Assembly: GCA_015501075.1 (NCBI GenBank)
Contig: JADNYJ010000017.1
Span: 62,001-126,000 of the forward strand
DNA length: 64,000 nt
Direction: 5' to 3'
Source: Gymnopilus junonius
Lineage: Eukaryota > Basidiomycota > Agaricomycetes > Agaricales > Galerinaceae
Shown: positions 45,487 through 58,302 of the stretch, piece after piece
Position numbering within the stretch: the first letter of the stretch is position 1
How the letters are laid out: each line of letters starts with the position of its first letter
The notes under the pieces: model-generated
The model's input: only the letters and a program-made list of their open reading frames with translations
Told to the model about the DNA's origin: nothing
Databases searched by the model: none
Program-made: the position numbers and the translations under genes

Positions 45487-46901
45487 TCAGTCGCTCTCGT
45501 CTTCAGAGTCATAGCCATATCTTCTCAGAGTCTCGGTGAAGGGCGTTGGCAATCTCCCTCCATGACTTTCGCGGGTGGGACTCAGAGACAGCTGGCTTAG
45601 AGCAAGTTCTGGATGACATGAAGCGACGGTGTCGTACAAGATTTTGTTTATCCTAAAGATGAAGGCATTCAGAAGTCACGTCAGAAATTTTCGCACAAAA
45701 GTATTACCGTCGTGGATTGGTAACATTCCCGTAGTGTGCGCCTGGAACTCGATGAAGTGACACACTTGGAACATCTGCTTTTTGCAGTGTCTGCACTAAA
45801 TCTTCAGCATACTGCAGAGGATATGCAAAATCATCGAAGCAATGGATGATCGCCACCGGTCCTTTAATCTAGATTTGCATAGTTGAGGTCATTTCATGAT
45901 CGACCGCTCTATATCAGCAAAGGCACTCGTTCATACCTTTCGATATGAATCATCCGGTATTAGTCTTCGCTTGACAAACCAGTCGACACCAGTTCTCAAC
46001 GACTGATGCACGTTCTCTGGTGAGGAATACCAAATTTCTAACGCTTTTTGGAGTGTAAATTGATGGATGCTGCTTTTGTCAAGTGGTCAAGGAAAGCTCT
46101 TTTGCAGTGACCATGAATCTCACGCCTCAATCCGATTAGTCCTTGCGTTATTGTAAAAAAGTTGGGCGGCACCAGAGACTATGTCTGAGGATAGCTCTTG
46201 AGTCGAACTGGAATCTTGAGGCAAATCATTCATTTCTTTCCAATAGTTGTACACCTCCCGCCTGCCATCGGCGATATCCTTTGGCTAATTCGAAGGATGA
46301 TTACCCCTAAGAAATATGTCAAAAGTCACCAGGACGTACCTCCTCCGGGGACAAGGGAGAACACAATGTGAGGGAGAGGACCAAATCTGGGCGAGACACC
46401 GCCAGTTCCAAAGCAACAGTACATCCATTCGAAAGCCCGAAGAAATGAGACGGGGGTATATTCAGCTTGGCCTACAGTGCCAAGTAAAGTGAATGACGCA
46501 AGTTCTAGTCAGGAACAGCTTGGGCATGAGGCAGAAACATGACGAACCATGAGTTGTTCAATGTCAGATGCCGACTCAGTTGGCGTGTATGGTTCATCCC
46601 CTAGCAGCCCCTTCGTATCTCCAAATCCGCGCATGTCGAACGCAATAAGGTTGAACTGTCGTAAGTCTCTATTGGAAAATTGCACTGTGGGCATAAAACG
46701 CGTCAGGTCTGGAGCCTGCCGACGGGGATGAAACTTAGGCCTACTTTCAAACACTTCCTTTCCAATATAGCCTGAATGTAGGAAGACGATGCAGGGCAAG
46801 CCGGGCGTAAGCTCCTCAGCCGAGTACGATGTGGGAGTAGCAATGGCGTAGGCAAACGAAAACTTGGCCCCACTGGGGTAAGTCATATCGACGGATGGCA
46901 T
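45487..46901 (-). CDS. Alpha/beta hydrolase (copy 2)
   Basis: Paralogue of the gene at 42892-44391. The start at MPSVDMTYPSGAKFSFAY (46901) aligns with its paralogue; an in-frame ATG 13 codons upstream (46940) is also possible. Core motifs are PCIVFLHSGYIGKEVFES, FNLIAFDMRGFGDTKG, a complete nucleophile elbow GLSNGC (Gly-x-Ser-x-Gly), RPDLVLSLTLCSPLSPEE, the acidic position in IIHCFDDFAYPLQYAEDL, and His in PGAHYGNVTN. It ends with GGRLPTPFTETLRRYGYDSE and an acidic tail. Exons are in frame as far as I could follow them. The region at 46075-46160 hides one intron. Confidence 0.85.
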
Positions 46902-47584
46902 GGCTGGACAGTTAGGGGGAGAAATCAAGCAGCTAGACACGAAAAACCAGGAGCCTTCCCGGGAATGGGTCGTCGAAAGACGGGCTATGTACGCTTGGAA
47001 AGAGAGCGACTAGAGCGTCAAGACGAAAGATGTCTCATTGGATGGAAAAAAGTGTCTTGTTCTATTTATTTGAAATATGATGAAGCCCACATGCGATCCG
47101 GCATGATGGTTGATAGCATTAAGAGGGGTTCGTGCCAATTATTTCGATCCCGACTTCATAAAAGTCCTAAAGTATCGTGATCCACAGGGTCTACTGCGTA
47201 CAAGAACCTCATGTCCTTCTAAACGAGAAGAATAATGTGAGCCAAAGAAACAATAGAGCAGGATAAGGCGTACAAATGAGTACCCGACTGAGAACTACTG
47301 GGAAAAAGGGGCAAAAGCAATTTGAAATTTGTCGCGATTTTAATCTCCTTTGCACGTAGGTGGGAAATGGGGTTCAAACGGGTCCCAAATGTGCTCAAGG
47401 AACAGGGAAGGACGGGAAATCTAGGGAAATCTAGCGCAACATGCGGAGCTCACTCCTATAAAGAAGACAGTATTCAAGACGTCCGCTCGATGGCCACCTC
47501 CAGCGTGCTGTGGGCGCTCGAGATGGTCGGGGTTAAACATATGTTGGCGGCTGTTCGCGGTCGCTTATAAGCGGTAGTTAGGCG
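46902..47584. other. Divergent intergenic region
   Basis: Lies between the divergently transcribed hydrolase (-) and PIG-A (+) genes. No additional gene or repeat is supported. Confidence 0.45.
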
Positions 47585-49532
47585 ATGCCATCAGGAAATA
47601 CAACAACAGCAAGCACCGCTTGTGGACCGTTTCCTCGTCGTCCGCCACAGCAATGGCATGTTATGGATCCAATATCTATCGCGTGAGCTGTCCATTACAC
47701 CCGAGTTTATTGTTTAATTAACGACAATGAAGCATGATCTCGGATTTCTTCCATCCCGCTGTTGGAGGGGTTGAAAACCACATATACATGCTTAGCGCGA
47801 ATCTCATCCGCAGAGGGCACAAAGTAGGAAGATATACATTCTCAAAAATGTGTATGGCTCTGACAAAGCTGTAGGTTATCGTCATCACCCACAGCCATGG
47901 CCCTGACCGCGTAGGCGTACGATGGCTCTTACCTGGCCTGAAAGTGTATTACATTCCATTTCTACCGATTGCCTCTTCGGCCACATTGCCCAACTTCTTC
48001 ACGTCTCTCCCATACCTTCGGACGATTCTTCTGCGTGAACACATCCACCTCATTCATGCCCATGCAAGCCTTTCGTCGATCGGCCATGAGGGAATTCTGC
48101 ATTCGCATCTCATGGGTATCCGAACTGTTTTCACAGACCACAGTCTGTTCGGATTCGATGATGCAGCAAGCATATTGACAAACAAGCTCATGATTGGCAC
48201 CCTGAAGAACGTAGACGCTGTGATATGCGTTTCTCATACAGGGTGCGTCTTTTTCGGTTCACGAAGTTATTTGATTGTTTCTTCTAGACGTGTATCCTCA
48301 TAGACGTGAAAACACAGTTCTGCGTGGCCAATTGTTCGAACGCAGCGAAGAAGACCCAGAGGTTCTTGAAGTTCGCAAGAGTGTCTATGTTATTCCGAAT
48401 ACACTTGTTCCAGAACAATTCAAGCCGAATGCCCAGCCACCCGGTGATACCAGTACGCGTCTGATTTTCGAGTTAGTAGAAGCACTAACTATCTAGATAT
48501 GCTTTAGTCACTATAGTCTTTCTATCGCGACTTACCTATCGAAAGGGTATCGATTTGCTTGTAGCCACTGCACCTAAAATTTGTGCTCTATTTCCCAACG
48601 TTAATTTCATTGTCGGTGCGCAGCCTTTTCACTCAAAGTAATATTTCTCGCTGACGATACCTGTGTGATTTCAGGAGGTGATGGTCCCAAACTTATTGAG
48701 CTGCTGCAAATGCGTGAGAAGCATTTACTGCAAGACAGGATCGAACTTCTTGGGTCTGTGCGTCCTAAAGACGTCCTGTCGGTGAGTTACACCTGCCTGT
48801 TTCTGCTATTCGTCGCTGACATCACATGTACAGGTGCTTTCGCGTGGCTCAATTTTCTTGAACACTTCTCTTACAGAATCTTTTGGGATCGCTATACTTG
48901 AGGCGGCTTGCGCAGGCTTATATGTGGTCTCCACTAAAGTCGGTGGGGTTCCGGAAATTTTACCTGAAGATATGATCAGCTTCGCCAAGCCTGAGGAAGA
49001 CGGTGTGTGTCTGAGTGCCTCGTACGCCATAATATTATTATTCATCCTTTACTTCTAGATGTCATAAGCGCAATCTCAGAGGCCATCGAAATAGTTCAAA
49101 ATGGTGGACACGATCCTATACGGGCCCATGAACGCATCAAAACATTTTACAGCTGGGAAGACGTAGCAAACCGCACCGAGAAAGTCTATGATGTTGTTAT
49201 GAAGTCCAGACAAATGGACTTGATGGAACGGATTAACAGGTATTTTTTCTCTTGGCTTCACTGCTGCAATCTCGCTGATGTTATTACGACAGGACTATGG
49301 AATTGGGTCCGTTTGCTGGCATAATTTATACCATAATTTTACTCGTCGACTGCTTGTTCTTCCTATTCCTTGAATGGTGGATACCGCGGGAGAGTCTGCA
49401 CTATGTCCATCATAATTGGGACCAAGAGCGCTTTAAGGAGGTAAGGACTCTACGCCCTGTCTTTTCAATTGATCTTGATCATATTTCTGTCAGGTCGTTG
49501 AGGAGGCACAGAATACTTCGAGGCAGGATTAG
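47585..49532 (+). CDS. GPI3: PIG-A/GPI3, catalytic subunit of GPI-GlcNAc transferase
   Basis: It transfers GlcNAc from UDP-GlcNAc to phosphatidylinositol, the first step of GPI-anchor synthesis at the ER. Exon 1 ([20 protein letters not shown] ... DPISIA) is spliced (GC|GTGAGC...GAAG|C) to [20 protein letters not shown]. Further exons give [64 protein letters not shown], the GT4 E-x7-E region [20 protein letters not shown] and [17 protein letters not shown]. Near the C-terminus is the single membrane segment [20 protein letters not shown], followed by a short tail ending NTSRQD and TAG at 49530. All introns are short and in frame. Confidence 0.95.
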
Positions 49533-49607
49533 CCAACATTCCGGTGCTTTTGTATACCCAACTAGAAAAAGATACCCTTCATCTACATAGACGGTCGGAT
49601 ACCGCAC

Positions 49608-50573
49608 TTGCTGCTTATATCATTTGCGAAAGAACACGAGTCGGCTTTATCCGGTGCATATAAGCCAGTTGTTCCAACTAGTGAATTTCCGAGTTTTTTG
49701 ACTTCCCTCAACAACTCTACACCCCTCAAGCTTTGTCGACTGCAGGCGATGTCTTCGCCCCCCGAGGAAAATCCAAGTAACTCTCTTGTCTTTCGTCTTC
49801 AATGGCCAATCGAGCTGGACAGTCAAAACCACGCCACCTCAGCTTTTGGCATTCTCGAGCTCTTGGACGACCAGAAGACTACTGCTTACACGCCCACCAG
49901 CTCTCGGCCTGGTCCTTATAGCTCCAGTCGTCATCTTCGGTCTCAAGCTAGGCGAGCCTCCCAGATTCAGAGTAGAGGACACCAAACTGAGCTGAGCGAT
50001 TTCAACGAACCCGCTTGGAGCTGCCAACCACATTCTGCTTTTATTGCTCCGCTGGGAGTTACGCAAAGCGACTGTAACGTCGCTGTCTTGTCTGGCGCTA
50101 TGTCCATGGCGTCGCTGGCCCCAGAGAACTCTTTCGCCCAGACTCTATTGCCTCTTCAACCGCATCCATATGAAAGCTACGCGTCTTCCCAGGGCCCACT
50201 GATACTCCTTGACTCTCGGAGGGACGTTAACTCGCAATGCGGTTGTTTGGAGCCTGGCGATGAGTTTAATCAACATTGCTGTCGGCAACCTCAGCAACGT
50301 CCGAGAGTCGTATCTCCGGTCTACTCGCATGCATTGCTTCAACCTATTCGTATGACAACATTGGCACCTTTAATCTCTGGGATGATTCTTATCTATTCTT
50401 CTTCCAGACGTTTCCGTTACTCGGCATTGACTCGCAGGCGACCATCCTCAAAGCTAATGACCTCGCGAACGCATATATCCACAAAATTTCCTTGGACACT
50501 ATGGCCACTTCAAGGTGTAGAACTACATGCTCTAGAGAACCGACTTCGAACCATAGATTTGTTCCACTTTTAG
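49608..50573 (+). CDS. Open frame of unknown nature downstream of PIG-A
   Basis: An uninterrupted frame of about 320 codons. The first internal ATG is at 49749 (MSSPPEENPSNSLVF). Composition is Ser/Pro/Arg-rich. In a second frame, 49786-49995, a hydrophobic segment (LGLVLIAPVVIFGLKLGEPP) looks equally protein-like, so the true gene may switch frames by introns or indels. The end, LQGVELHALENRLRTIDL, has a helical look. I do not recognise it. It begins 76 bp after the PIG-A stop on the same strand. Confidence 0.3.
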   Translation: MLLISFAKEHESALSGAYKPVVPTSEFPSFLTSLNNSTPLKLCRLQAMSSPPEENPSNSLVFRLQWPIELDSQNHATSAFGILELLDDQKTTAYTPTSSRPGPYSSSRHLRSQARRASQIQSRGHQTELSDFNEPAWSCQPHSAFIAPLGVTQSDCNVAVLSGAMSMASLAPENSFAQTLLPLQPHPYESYASSQGPLILLDSRRDVNSQCGCLEPGDEFNQHCCRQPQQRPRVVSPVYSHALLQPIRMTTLAPLISGMILIYSSSRRFRYSALTRRRPSSKLMTSRTHISTKFPWTLWPLQGVELHALENRLRTIDLFHF

Positions 50574-50723
50574 ATTTGGCTGCGTAAACATAGCACATTT
50601 TTATTCAAGTCATCACATACAGCTATAATATCTTGGCCCTGTGTGTACATCGTCTATAAGCCACCTCCCACTCGCGTTCAGAAATCCATGAAAGCCTGAA
50701 CTCGTACATCCGATTCAAATATA

Positions 50724-52491
50724 CTACAATTCGTCATGTCCTGCTTGATTTTCTTTTTCGCCATCTGGTAGTAAACCCTTCAGCCATCTCCGGACTGCTT
50801 CGTTGAACTCGCGTGGATTTTCCAGCTGAATCCAGTGGGAACCGTGTAAGATCTTCATATATAGAAGGCGTTAATAAAGATACGGAATGAGATGAAATTT
50901 CAGTACCTCTATCGTCAGATTTGGGAGATAATCAGCAGACTTCATCAGGTTCGCCATCTCAGCGAAGTCAGCAACAGGGTCCTTCGAAAGTAAAATTCAA
51001 TAACTGCATCCAATGTTGTCACTGAGCTCTCACGTACCGCTGTTGGATATATCGCCAAAACTGGCTGTGGGATGGTGTAGTTTTCTTGGGAATGTACATG
51101 TTTCCAGCTTAGGTATTGGTTCTACGCCCAATTCAAGTCTCTGATATTACCAGTAAGAATATACGAACCTCGTCAAAGTAGAACTGGATTGCTGATAAGA
51201 AAAGTGTGGATTAGCAAAACATTGACCTCTTTCTGCTGAAAGTTGACAAGCTCACTGTGTTTGTAGCCTTGAATGCTGTACTGCTCTACGAAGTAATCTT
51301 CCTCCTCCGCCGTGAAGAAAGGAGCTGGTGGGACCTGAAAAGCACCGTCAATCTTTCACGACCTCTGATAAGAAAACGGCAAGTTGACCTCATCAAAGCC
51401 ATCCCAGGCCGCCAAGAATGATTTATCGCTTTTCAAGAAATCGTCAGGCGCAGGGCTGTCTACCGTCCTCAGAGTGGCACGGACGGTCCTTCGAATATCC
51501 TTGTCGAGTTCGGCAACAGCAATCTCTGGCTGAGAATCGAAGAAAATCTGGTACCCTAGACTCGGAATACTTTCGACCAGACTCTTCATAGGAACATATG
51601 GCCCAGAAGCAGGAAAATACTATAGGCAAGTGACATGATAAGAACATGCTGAGGTTTTCCAACCAACTGAAATTTGCTTACCGGAACAACAGCACCAACA
51701 ACGGCAGTAAACACGTCTGGACGAGATCTCGCTGCTTCATAACAAATTGCCGATCCCCAATCGTGACTATCAAAAGTTTTAGCCTTATTAACTAAACTAA
51801 AGGCTGGGGAGTAAAACATACCCCATGCAAACAGCGGACTCTACTTTCGCATCCTTCAGAACACAGACCAGGTCGCTGACCATGTCCTGCATTGTTCCTG
51901 AGGACCGTGTGTCCCCAGGATGCGCAGATTCTCCATAGCCACGCAGTTCAGGCACTATAAGGTGGTAGTCGTCCTGGTTCGATCTCAGAAAGATATGAAG
52001 AAGGAAGCAAACACAGGAGCAACCTTGAATTCTTGGATCTGATTCGACCATATACTCCATAGACCAGGCCATCCGTGGACCATGACGATGGTAGTAGATG
52101 CTTGAGGATTGACATCGACATATTCTAAGAGAAAATGATCGTTAGCACATGTATCATGGCACATCCATGATCAAAGGTGAGAGACGCACTCAGCTGTATG
52201 TCAACATTCTCTTCTACAGGTGCACGGCGAACAGCTTTGCAATCAGCTGTCTTCTTTGCATATTCCGAAGGCTTAAACGGTGAGTTGTGGCCTTAGTAAT
52301 GGCCGCCCATTGGCAAAGGAGGAAGAGGAACACCCAAGGTCGCAAACAAGGCATGAATCAGAGATAGGCACTTGGCTGGAGGGATGTGGTAATAAGTTCA
52401 TTTGTTTTATAAGCACCACCGGCATTGCACTCACACGATGAGGTTCTCTGATCGCCGTAAAAATACTGACCGACAATGACAGCGAGGGCAT
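50724..52491 (-). CDS. Epoxide-hydrolase-like alpha/beta hydrolase
   Basis: The core follows soluble epoxide hydrolases: TTIVMVHGWPGLWSIWSNQI with the HGxP oxyanion motif, LIVPELRGYGESAHPGDT, nucleophile elbow CMGHDWGSAICYEAARSRPD with an Asp nucleophile, a cap region, and the catalytic His in EVLHGSHWIQLENPREF. The C-terminus is GLLPDGEKENQAGHDEL with TAG at 50724. The reaction would be water addition to an epoxide, substrate unknown. The N-terminus is less certain. I infer a first exon MPSLSLSVSIFTAIREPH (52491) joined over a 140-150 bp intron to SPFKPSEYAKKTADCKAV. No in-frame ATG lies closer. Confidence 0.87.
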
Positions 52492-53611
52492 GGGGAAGAG
52501 GATTGCCTACTCCTTCCAAAAAATAGTACGATCAGAACCCAGAAGAAGCGTCTTTGTGGCATCTAGAGGACCCTATCCGCAACGACTCTATTATATCATA
52601 TATATATCGATTTGTTGAATCGTGTCCGTCCATCCAAAAATAATGCTGGCTTGCTAGAGCCCGGAAGTTATGACAAAGGCGCAAATCATATGCCAATGAA
52701 TGCAAATGTGGACTTTCAACGAAGGAGGATGGCAGGATGATGATGCAATGGTCAAAACTAAGCACACCGGCATATTGGCAAACGACCACAGACTGACCTC
52801 ACTATTATCCCGGGAAACCTCCTAGTAAAGTCAGACCAAATCCCAGCAAGATACAGTCGTATGGGGCATTGACAACTGCAAACTGTCAAAATCTGGATAC
52901 GTCCGCAACATTAGGGTCCTAGCAGTGTTAATTCGACGATATGGCCATCGTATGCAGTCCCCAAGTTATGCTATGCAGTGGCAAGCGAAGCAAATTTGTC
53001 GCAGATACACAAGTGCCAGCCGACGCTACGATGAGGAGGCATGTGCAGTAGGTTTGGGTTCGAATAGATGAATTTCATTGTAATCGGAGCTATGGATACG
53101 AATAACAGATAGATGACAGTGTCAATGGAAGATATATAAGGGGAGGTCTGGGTGAGGTTCTTATAGTAGGACCTCGAAGAGTGGATGTAGGAAGCAAACA
53201 CATCAAATGATCTTTTGGCACCAACAACCTGAGGCTCACCAAACAGGTAAACAAAACACCGCTGAATTGCATTTACCACTGCCATGAATCGACCTTTATA
53301 CCCCATACAGCCACGCAGTGCTCCGACAAACCCCACTTCAACAATTTGCGTCCGATGAACAGCACGTCAGCGAGTACGAAAAAAACTGCATGCATTCGGG
53401 GTAGCTACGGTGTTACTTATTGAGAAAAATACATCAAAGAATAAGCAGTCCAGAATCCGGAAGGAAAGGAAGGTCGTGGTAACAATTACGGTAAAGAAAT
53501 GAACAAAACCCAAGGAGAGAAAGTTTGGAAAGGAACGGAAGGGTGGAAGGGAATTCAGAAAGAACGAACGAAATAATAGGAGAAAGAATGATCGGACAAA
53601 TCACCTCCTTT
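52492..53611. other. Intergenic; possible small hydrophobic protein relic
   Basis: At 53235-53336 (-) a frame reads GFVGALRGCMGYKGRFMAVV NAIQRCFVYLF before a GTGAGC donor. This pattern resembles the small glycine/alanine/isoleucine-rich membrane proteins common in mushrooms. No complete gene could be assembled. The sequence at 52590-52610 is an AT dinucleotide run. Confidence 0.3.
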
Positions 53612-56323
53612 TCAGCGCCCTGATGGACGAGGAGGGACCCTGCCTGCGCCGGCACCAGCAACCGACGACCCAGCAAGCCGGCTCGCAAGGCTATCAACAG
53701 TCTCCTCCTCCTCCAACCTCCCCTTCCCCTCAAGGACACCCTGGATAAGCGACATCGTGCTCTCCAAGCTCCTCCTCCTCGTACTAGGACTCGTCATGGT
53801 CGTTCCCAGACTCGCCTGTCTCGAGTGTCCTCTCTTGAACCCGCTGCCTGCAGGAGACGAAGCTATCGGGCTGCCAGGGGATGCCGAGCCTGGTGAAGGC
53901 GTTGTGTTGGTGCTGATGCGGGATAGAGGCAGGCCTGGACCTCCATGTGCCGCCATGGCCTTTTCGATGCCTTCTCTGACGCCGTTCGGAGACGGTGGGG
54001 AGGGCTGAGCTGCTGCTTCGGAAGGTGTGGCGGGTTGAGAGGATAATATGGCTTTGCCTTCTTCCGAGTCGGCGTCAAATAGCTCTGGTGGGAGACGTTC
54101 GTTTTCAATATCCGATTTACGGCTAGCAAGGAAACAAGGTCGTAATACAGGCAAAAGGGAAGAAGCTGGGTGTTTAGCAACTCACGCATCATCAAAGCTT
54201 TGAATAGCATCTTTAATACCCTCTGTTCCTGATGCGAGTGTGCCATAAGGAAGTTTCGAGGATCCACTGACACTCTTGAGCTCAGAAACCTTCTCTGACT
54301 CCTCACTAGATAGACATATGTATGTCAAGCCTCTAACGCATAAGCGGGTAGTAGAGGAAAACAAAACCGTACCGAAGCAGTGCAAACACCCTTGCCATCC
54401 TTCCAACTGCCATAATCTTGTTCTTGATAATCTTCCTACGTTCTGCTGTCTCAGCAGCGGCGGTAGTAGGAGACATGATGGCCAAATCTTCATCGCTTTC
54501 TTCCAGTTCCTCTTTGGTACACGTATTCAGAACAGCGACCAGCATATCGGTGACTATCAACCAAACAAGAAGCATCAGCAGTCAGAACAACATAGAGTCC
54601 TAATTAGGCAAAAACAGGACTTACTCTTCTCTCCAACGAACGGGAGACTCCAAGTAAACACATCCATGAAATTGGGCAACCAATACGGATGAGGTGTGCA
54701 ATTGAACTGTCTGATGTTCATCACGTTGCTCTCGTACTTGAGCACTGCCGCTTTATTATTGTACACGTCAAGATAGTTGGGTGCCGAGAAGATGGTCATG
54801 ACAGAGGGGAATCCTGTAGTTTTGGTCTTGCGATACATCCGATAACTAGGAAATTTTTGTGAAGCCAAGTTGAGCACAAGGTAAAAAGTGCAGAGAAGGA
54901 CATACCCCGCATCTTGTGCCTCGTGTGCCCGAATTATGGACAACAGATTGTTTCGTTCGAGGAATTGGCAAGCCGCTTGGTACCTAGTAAACATTGGCCA
55001 AAAGTTAGTTTCGTCCAAAAAGGTAGCATGCCGGGCGACCTACGTAAAGAAGTACGAGCATCCACGGACGTGGTTATGCACAAAGCTGTCCGTCGTCTTC
55101 TCTTGTCCGAAATCTTCAACAGGGTCAGCCCACAGGATATCACACATTAATCCATGCGTAGGTGGTTCGCGGAACCGGTCAATCTATATTTGTGCTTTCT
55201 TTAGAACAAAATCATTGCAAGAGCAGGAATGCAACGTTGCTCACGTTGCGCAGGTCATCTAGGGTATTGAGTTCAGGGGAAAGTCCACCGTGTATGCATA
55301 AGAATTGTTTGTTCATGACAGCAGCGAGAGGGAGAGCACAGAAAGAATCCATGCAGGCGTCGTATACGCGTTCCGAGTACTTGTGTTTGCCTTGTTAATG
55401 ATAACGGAGAAGGAAGAACAGGAGAGTCAGGAATAAAGCGAGCGAAACGAGAAAGAGAATAAAACGCACATTCAAGTTTAAAAGTAAAGTAGTCCGTCAA
55501 ATGACGACACTCGTGGTTGCCTCGTAATAGGAATAGTGAATCAGGGTACCAGATTTTCAGTGACCACAGGTACAATACACACTGCAAAAACAACGCTTTA
55601 GGATACGGGCGAGCACAGGTGGTGGATGAGCGCACCTCAATACTGAAATAACCCCTATCGACATAATCGCCCAAGAAAAGATATCGGGTGTCGGCAGGAC
55701 TCCCTCCGACCTCGAATAATTTCATCAAATCGTACTAACAAAAAATAAAGGTCAGAATTTGCTTCATCATCATCAACATGACCATGGGCTACACACATAT
55801 TGCCCATGGATATCACCACAAACTACAGAAGAAAAGCGGTCGTCAGATCCAACCCAATAATCAGAAAGAAGTGAATGTGATGGCAACGCACCAGTAATGG
55901 GGGCATCTACCGTCAGCACATTTGGCTCCTTCCTGAGGAGGTCAGTGCCCTTTTCCAATATCCACAACGCCTGCTCCTCCGTGATACGTCCCTCCCTATA
56001 AAAGTGATTCTTGAGAAACGCAACGTCGGGTTTTGTCCGATCCTGTCCATGTTTGTTCCAGAACTGCTCTGGAGAGGGTTTGAACATCGCCGGTGCTTGG
56101 ACCTAGAATACAAGGGAAAAGTGACATGGCGGATTAAGGGTTTTCGGTCGTGAGCGGGAGAAATATATTGGATGAGGAAGAGAGTGAGACCGACATCTTT
56201 GACCACTCGCTCCTGTGTGCTAATCACACTTCCGTCCTCCAGGGTATGTTGGGTAAAGTCGATAGTCGGCACAGGATCCTTGACCTGGATCTTTTCTATC
56301 GCCCGCTCGATATGCGTGCTCAT
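53612..56323 (-). CDS. CNA1: Calcineurin A (PP2B catalytic subunit)
   Basis: A Ca2+/calmodulin-dependent Ser/Thr phosphatase acting on transcription factors such as Crz1 in fungi. It starts [19 protein letters not shown]. Phosphoesterase metal-site motifs are all present: [22 protein letters not shown] and [17 protein letters not shown]. Then come [24 protein letters not shown] and [11 protein letters not shown]. The calcineurin-B-binding helix region leads to the calmodulin-binding stretch [20 protein letters not shown]. The autoinhibitory part [16 protein letters not shown] lies close to the end and is followed by a Gly/Pro tail ending PPRPSGR. A Ser/Pro-rich linker separates them, as in basidiomycete orthologues. 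No frame breaks over about ten exons. Confidence 0.97.
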
Positions 56324-56872
56324 GGGTGCTTTCGTTATTTAGGTCGAGATATGAAATAAAGTTGAAGTGAAAGAACGGAGAAAGAGACAAAGCGAGGGCG
56401 ATGTGTTGAAAAAGCGTCGGCGGAGAGTGACCAAGCAAATGCTGTCGTGTTGGAGAGGAGAGGTGCAAAAGCGGAGAGAGCCGATCTGATTACCGATTTC
56501 TTCAAGCTGGATTCGAAAAATTGAAGGACCCGTTTGCACTCCCGGGATTGCTAAGCTCTCTGGTATGTTTTTTGAGGTGGTTGTACGGGTACAAGGATGG
56601 CAGAGCGTCTATCGGCCATGGCGCAAATCCTGTGACCTGTATTATCGGATGGTACGAATTGGGAAGGCAAAAATAAATAACCCGTCCAGAGGGACCCTCT
56701 CTCAGCCTTTCTTTGGGCACTTCATTTCATTTGGCAGCCGCCGAGGCGCCGCAGGGCGTGGGCGATGAACCCTGGTACAATTATTCTACTAGGGGACATA
56801 ATAATAGTCTGGCATATACAACATGTTCGAGTTCCTGCTTCCCGAGTCCAAATCCAGCCATTCACCCGCGTG

Positions 56873-58042
56873 TCACCGAAAGTAGGCACGTAGGACGTGC
56901 TGAGCGACGTTGAATCCCAGTAATGAAGCGATGTAGGCTGTGAAGAGAGGCAGCAGAGGTGAGAGTAGGAGTTCTGAGCGGACAAGGAAGGGTAGTGCTG
57001 GATAAAGAAAGAAACATCAGTTTTGTGGAAAGATTATATCAGAGCTTTGGACTTGCCGCTCAGACCCAGATAGATACCATAGATATACTGGGTGAAGCTA
57101 TAACGTTGAGAACGGGGATGAGATCGGATACAGAACATGGAAAAGAAGAGACTCGTACGCAGCGAGGTAAAGCGTGTTCCCTATCCATATACATACCCAG
57201 TTATCTTTAAGGACAATGGGCAGGAGGAACAGTTGTGCGAGATAGAGAGTGAGAAAGAGAGGGAAAAACGCGTTCGTATGAACGTCAAATGCATATGCCC
57301 ATTCAACCCGTGAATCTGCCGGCGTTGAATGTGAAGGAGGCGATAAGAGGAGGCGGTTTGCTGTGAACCTGGTTTGGACATCGGAAATCTGACATACGCA
57401 GATTAATATTTCTTGGAGGCACGCACCAGATGATTGTGGCTACAACCACTCCCGAGAGCAGGAAGTCGCGAAAAATCATCAAGGCCGCGAGACCAACATC
57501 TCCGTTATATGATAGGAGTAGACGACGCCCCACACGATGGCTGCCACTGGAATCATGGACATTAACGGAAGACCGAAGGCACAGTTACATGATACGAACC
57601 ACATAAGCAAGCTGCAATTAGAACAAGGATGGCAGGGTCATCCCGCGCCCATGTATTCTTCGTCTCTATGATGAAGCCTCATGAGCCCAGTCAAGCGCGG
57701 AAAACAAAATTTCGAACATGACATACGCTTGTGGAAATAAACATTACGGTACCTGACGAGAAACAAAGCATCAGCATGAGCTTGTTATGTCGCACAAAAC
57801 ATGTCTCGACTCACACTCTCCGTGGTGCAAGACATAGATAGGTCAGTTGCCAGGCAGCAAGCTCAAAGTCCTGAGAATACAGTTCATATTAGCTCGCTTC
57901 TGCAAAGAAGAAAGAAGCATACCATCTGCTGGAAGCGATGCAGACGTCTGAATATGACAGGAACGCGCAAAGGCGAGGACCTGGAGGCGGATATGTCACG
58001 GCCGTATTCTGCAGCAAGAGGGGAAGTTATAGGGAGGACCAT
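56873..58042 (-). CDS. UNC-50 family Golgi membrane protein
   Basis: UNC-50/GMH1 proteins are multi-pass Golgi proteins linked to ARF-GEF recruitment and receptor trafficking. The start MVLPITSPLAAEYGRDI (58042) leads to VPVIFRRLHRFQQM, an intron, then DFELAAWQLTYLCLAPRRV. Diagnostic pieces are TKNTWARDDPAILVLIAACL, VEWAYAFDVHTNAFFPLFL, LYLAQLFLLPIVLKDNW and FTQYIYGIYLGLSALPFL. Several hydrophobic segments fit the five-helix topology. The last intron has a GC donor (AGCG|GCAAGT). Stop TGA is at 56873-56875. It is divergent from the WW-domain gene with about 260 bp between their starts. Confidence 0.92.
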
Positions 58043-58302
58043 GTGGACATTCGAATCCCTCGGTCGTCGAAATAAGGCCAGCGTATATCAAACGAGTCAA
58101 GGAAATGGCTATACCGCCTCTGCAGTCAGTACAGCCAGCAACGGGCACGCGGTAGCGGAGTTTGATTCGTTTGGGGCTGAGATCTAAAACAAGAACTTGA
58201 GGAAAACCAGACATCCCACTTTAATCTGCGCCACTTCCTTCTTTCAGAACCCACCCACGCCCCTTGTACTCCCTTTTTCCCTTTTTCTTATCCTTACCAC
58301 AC

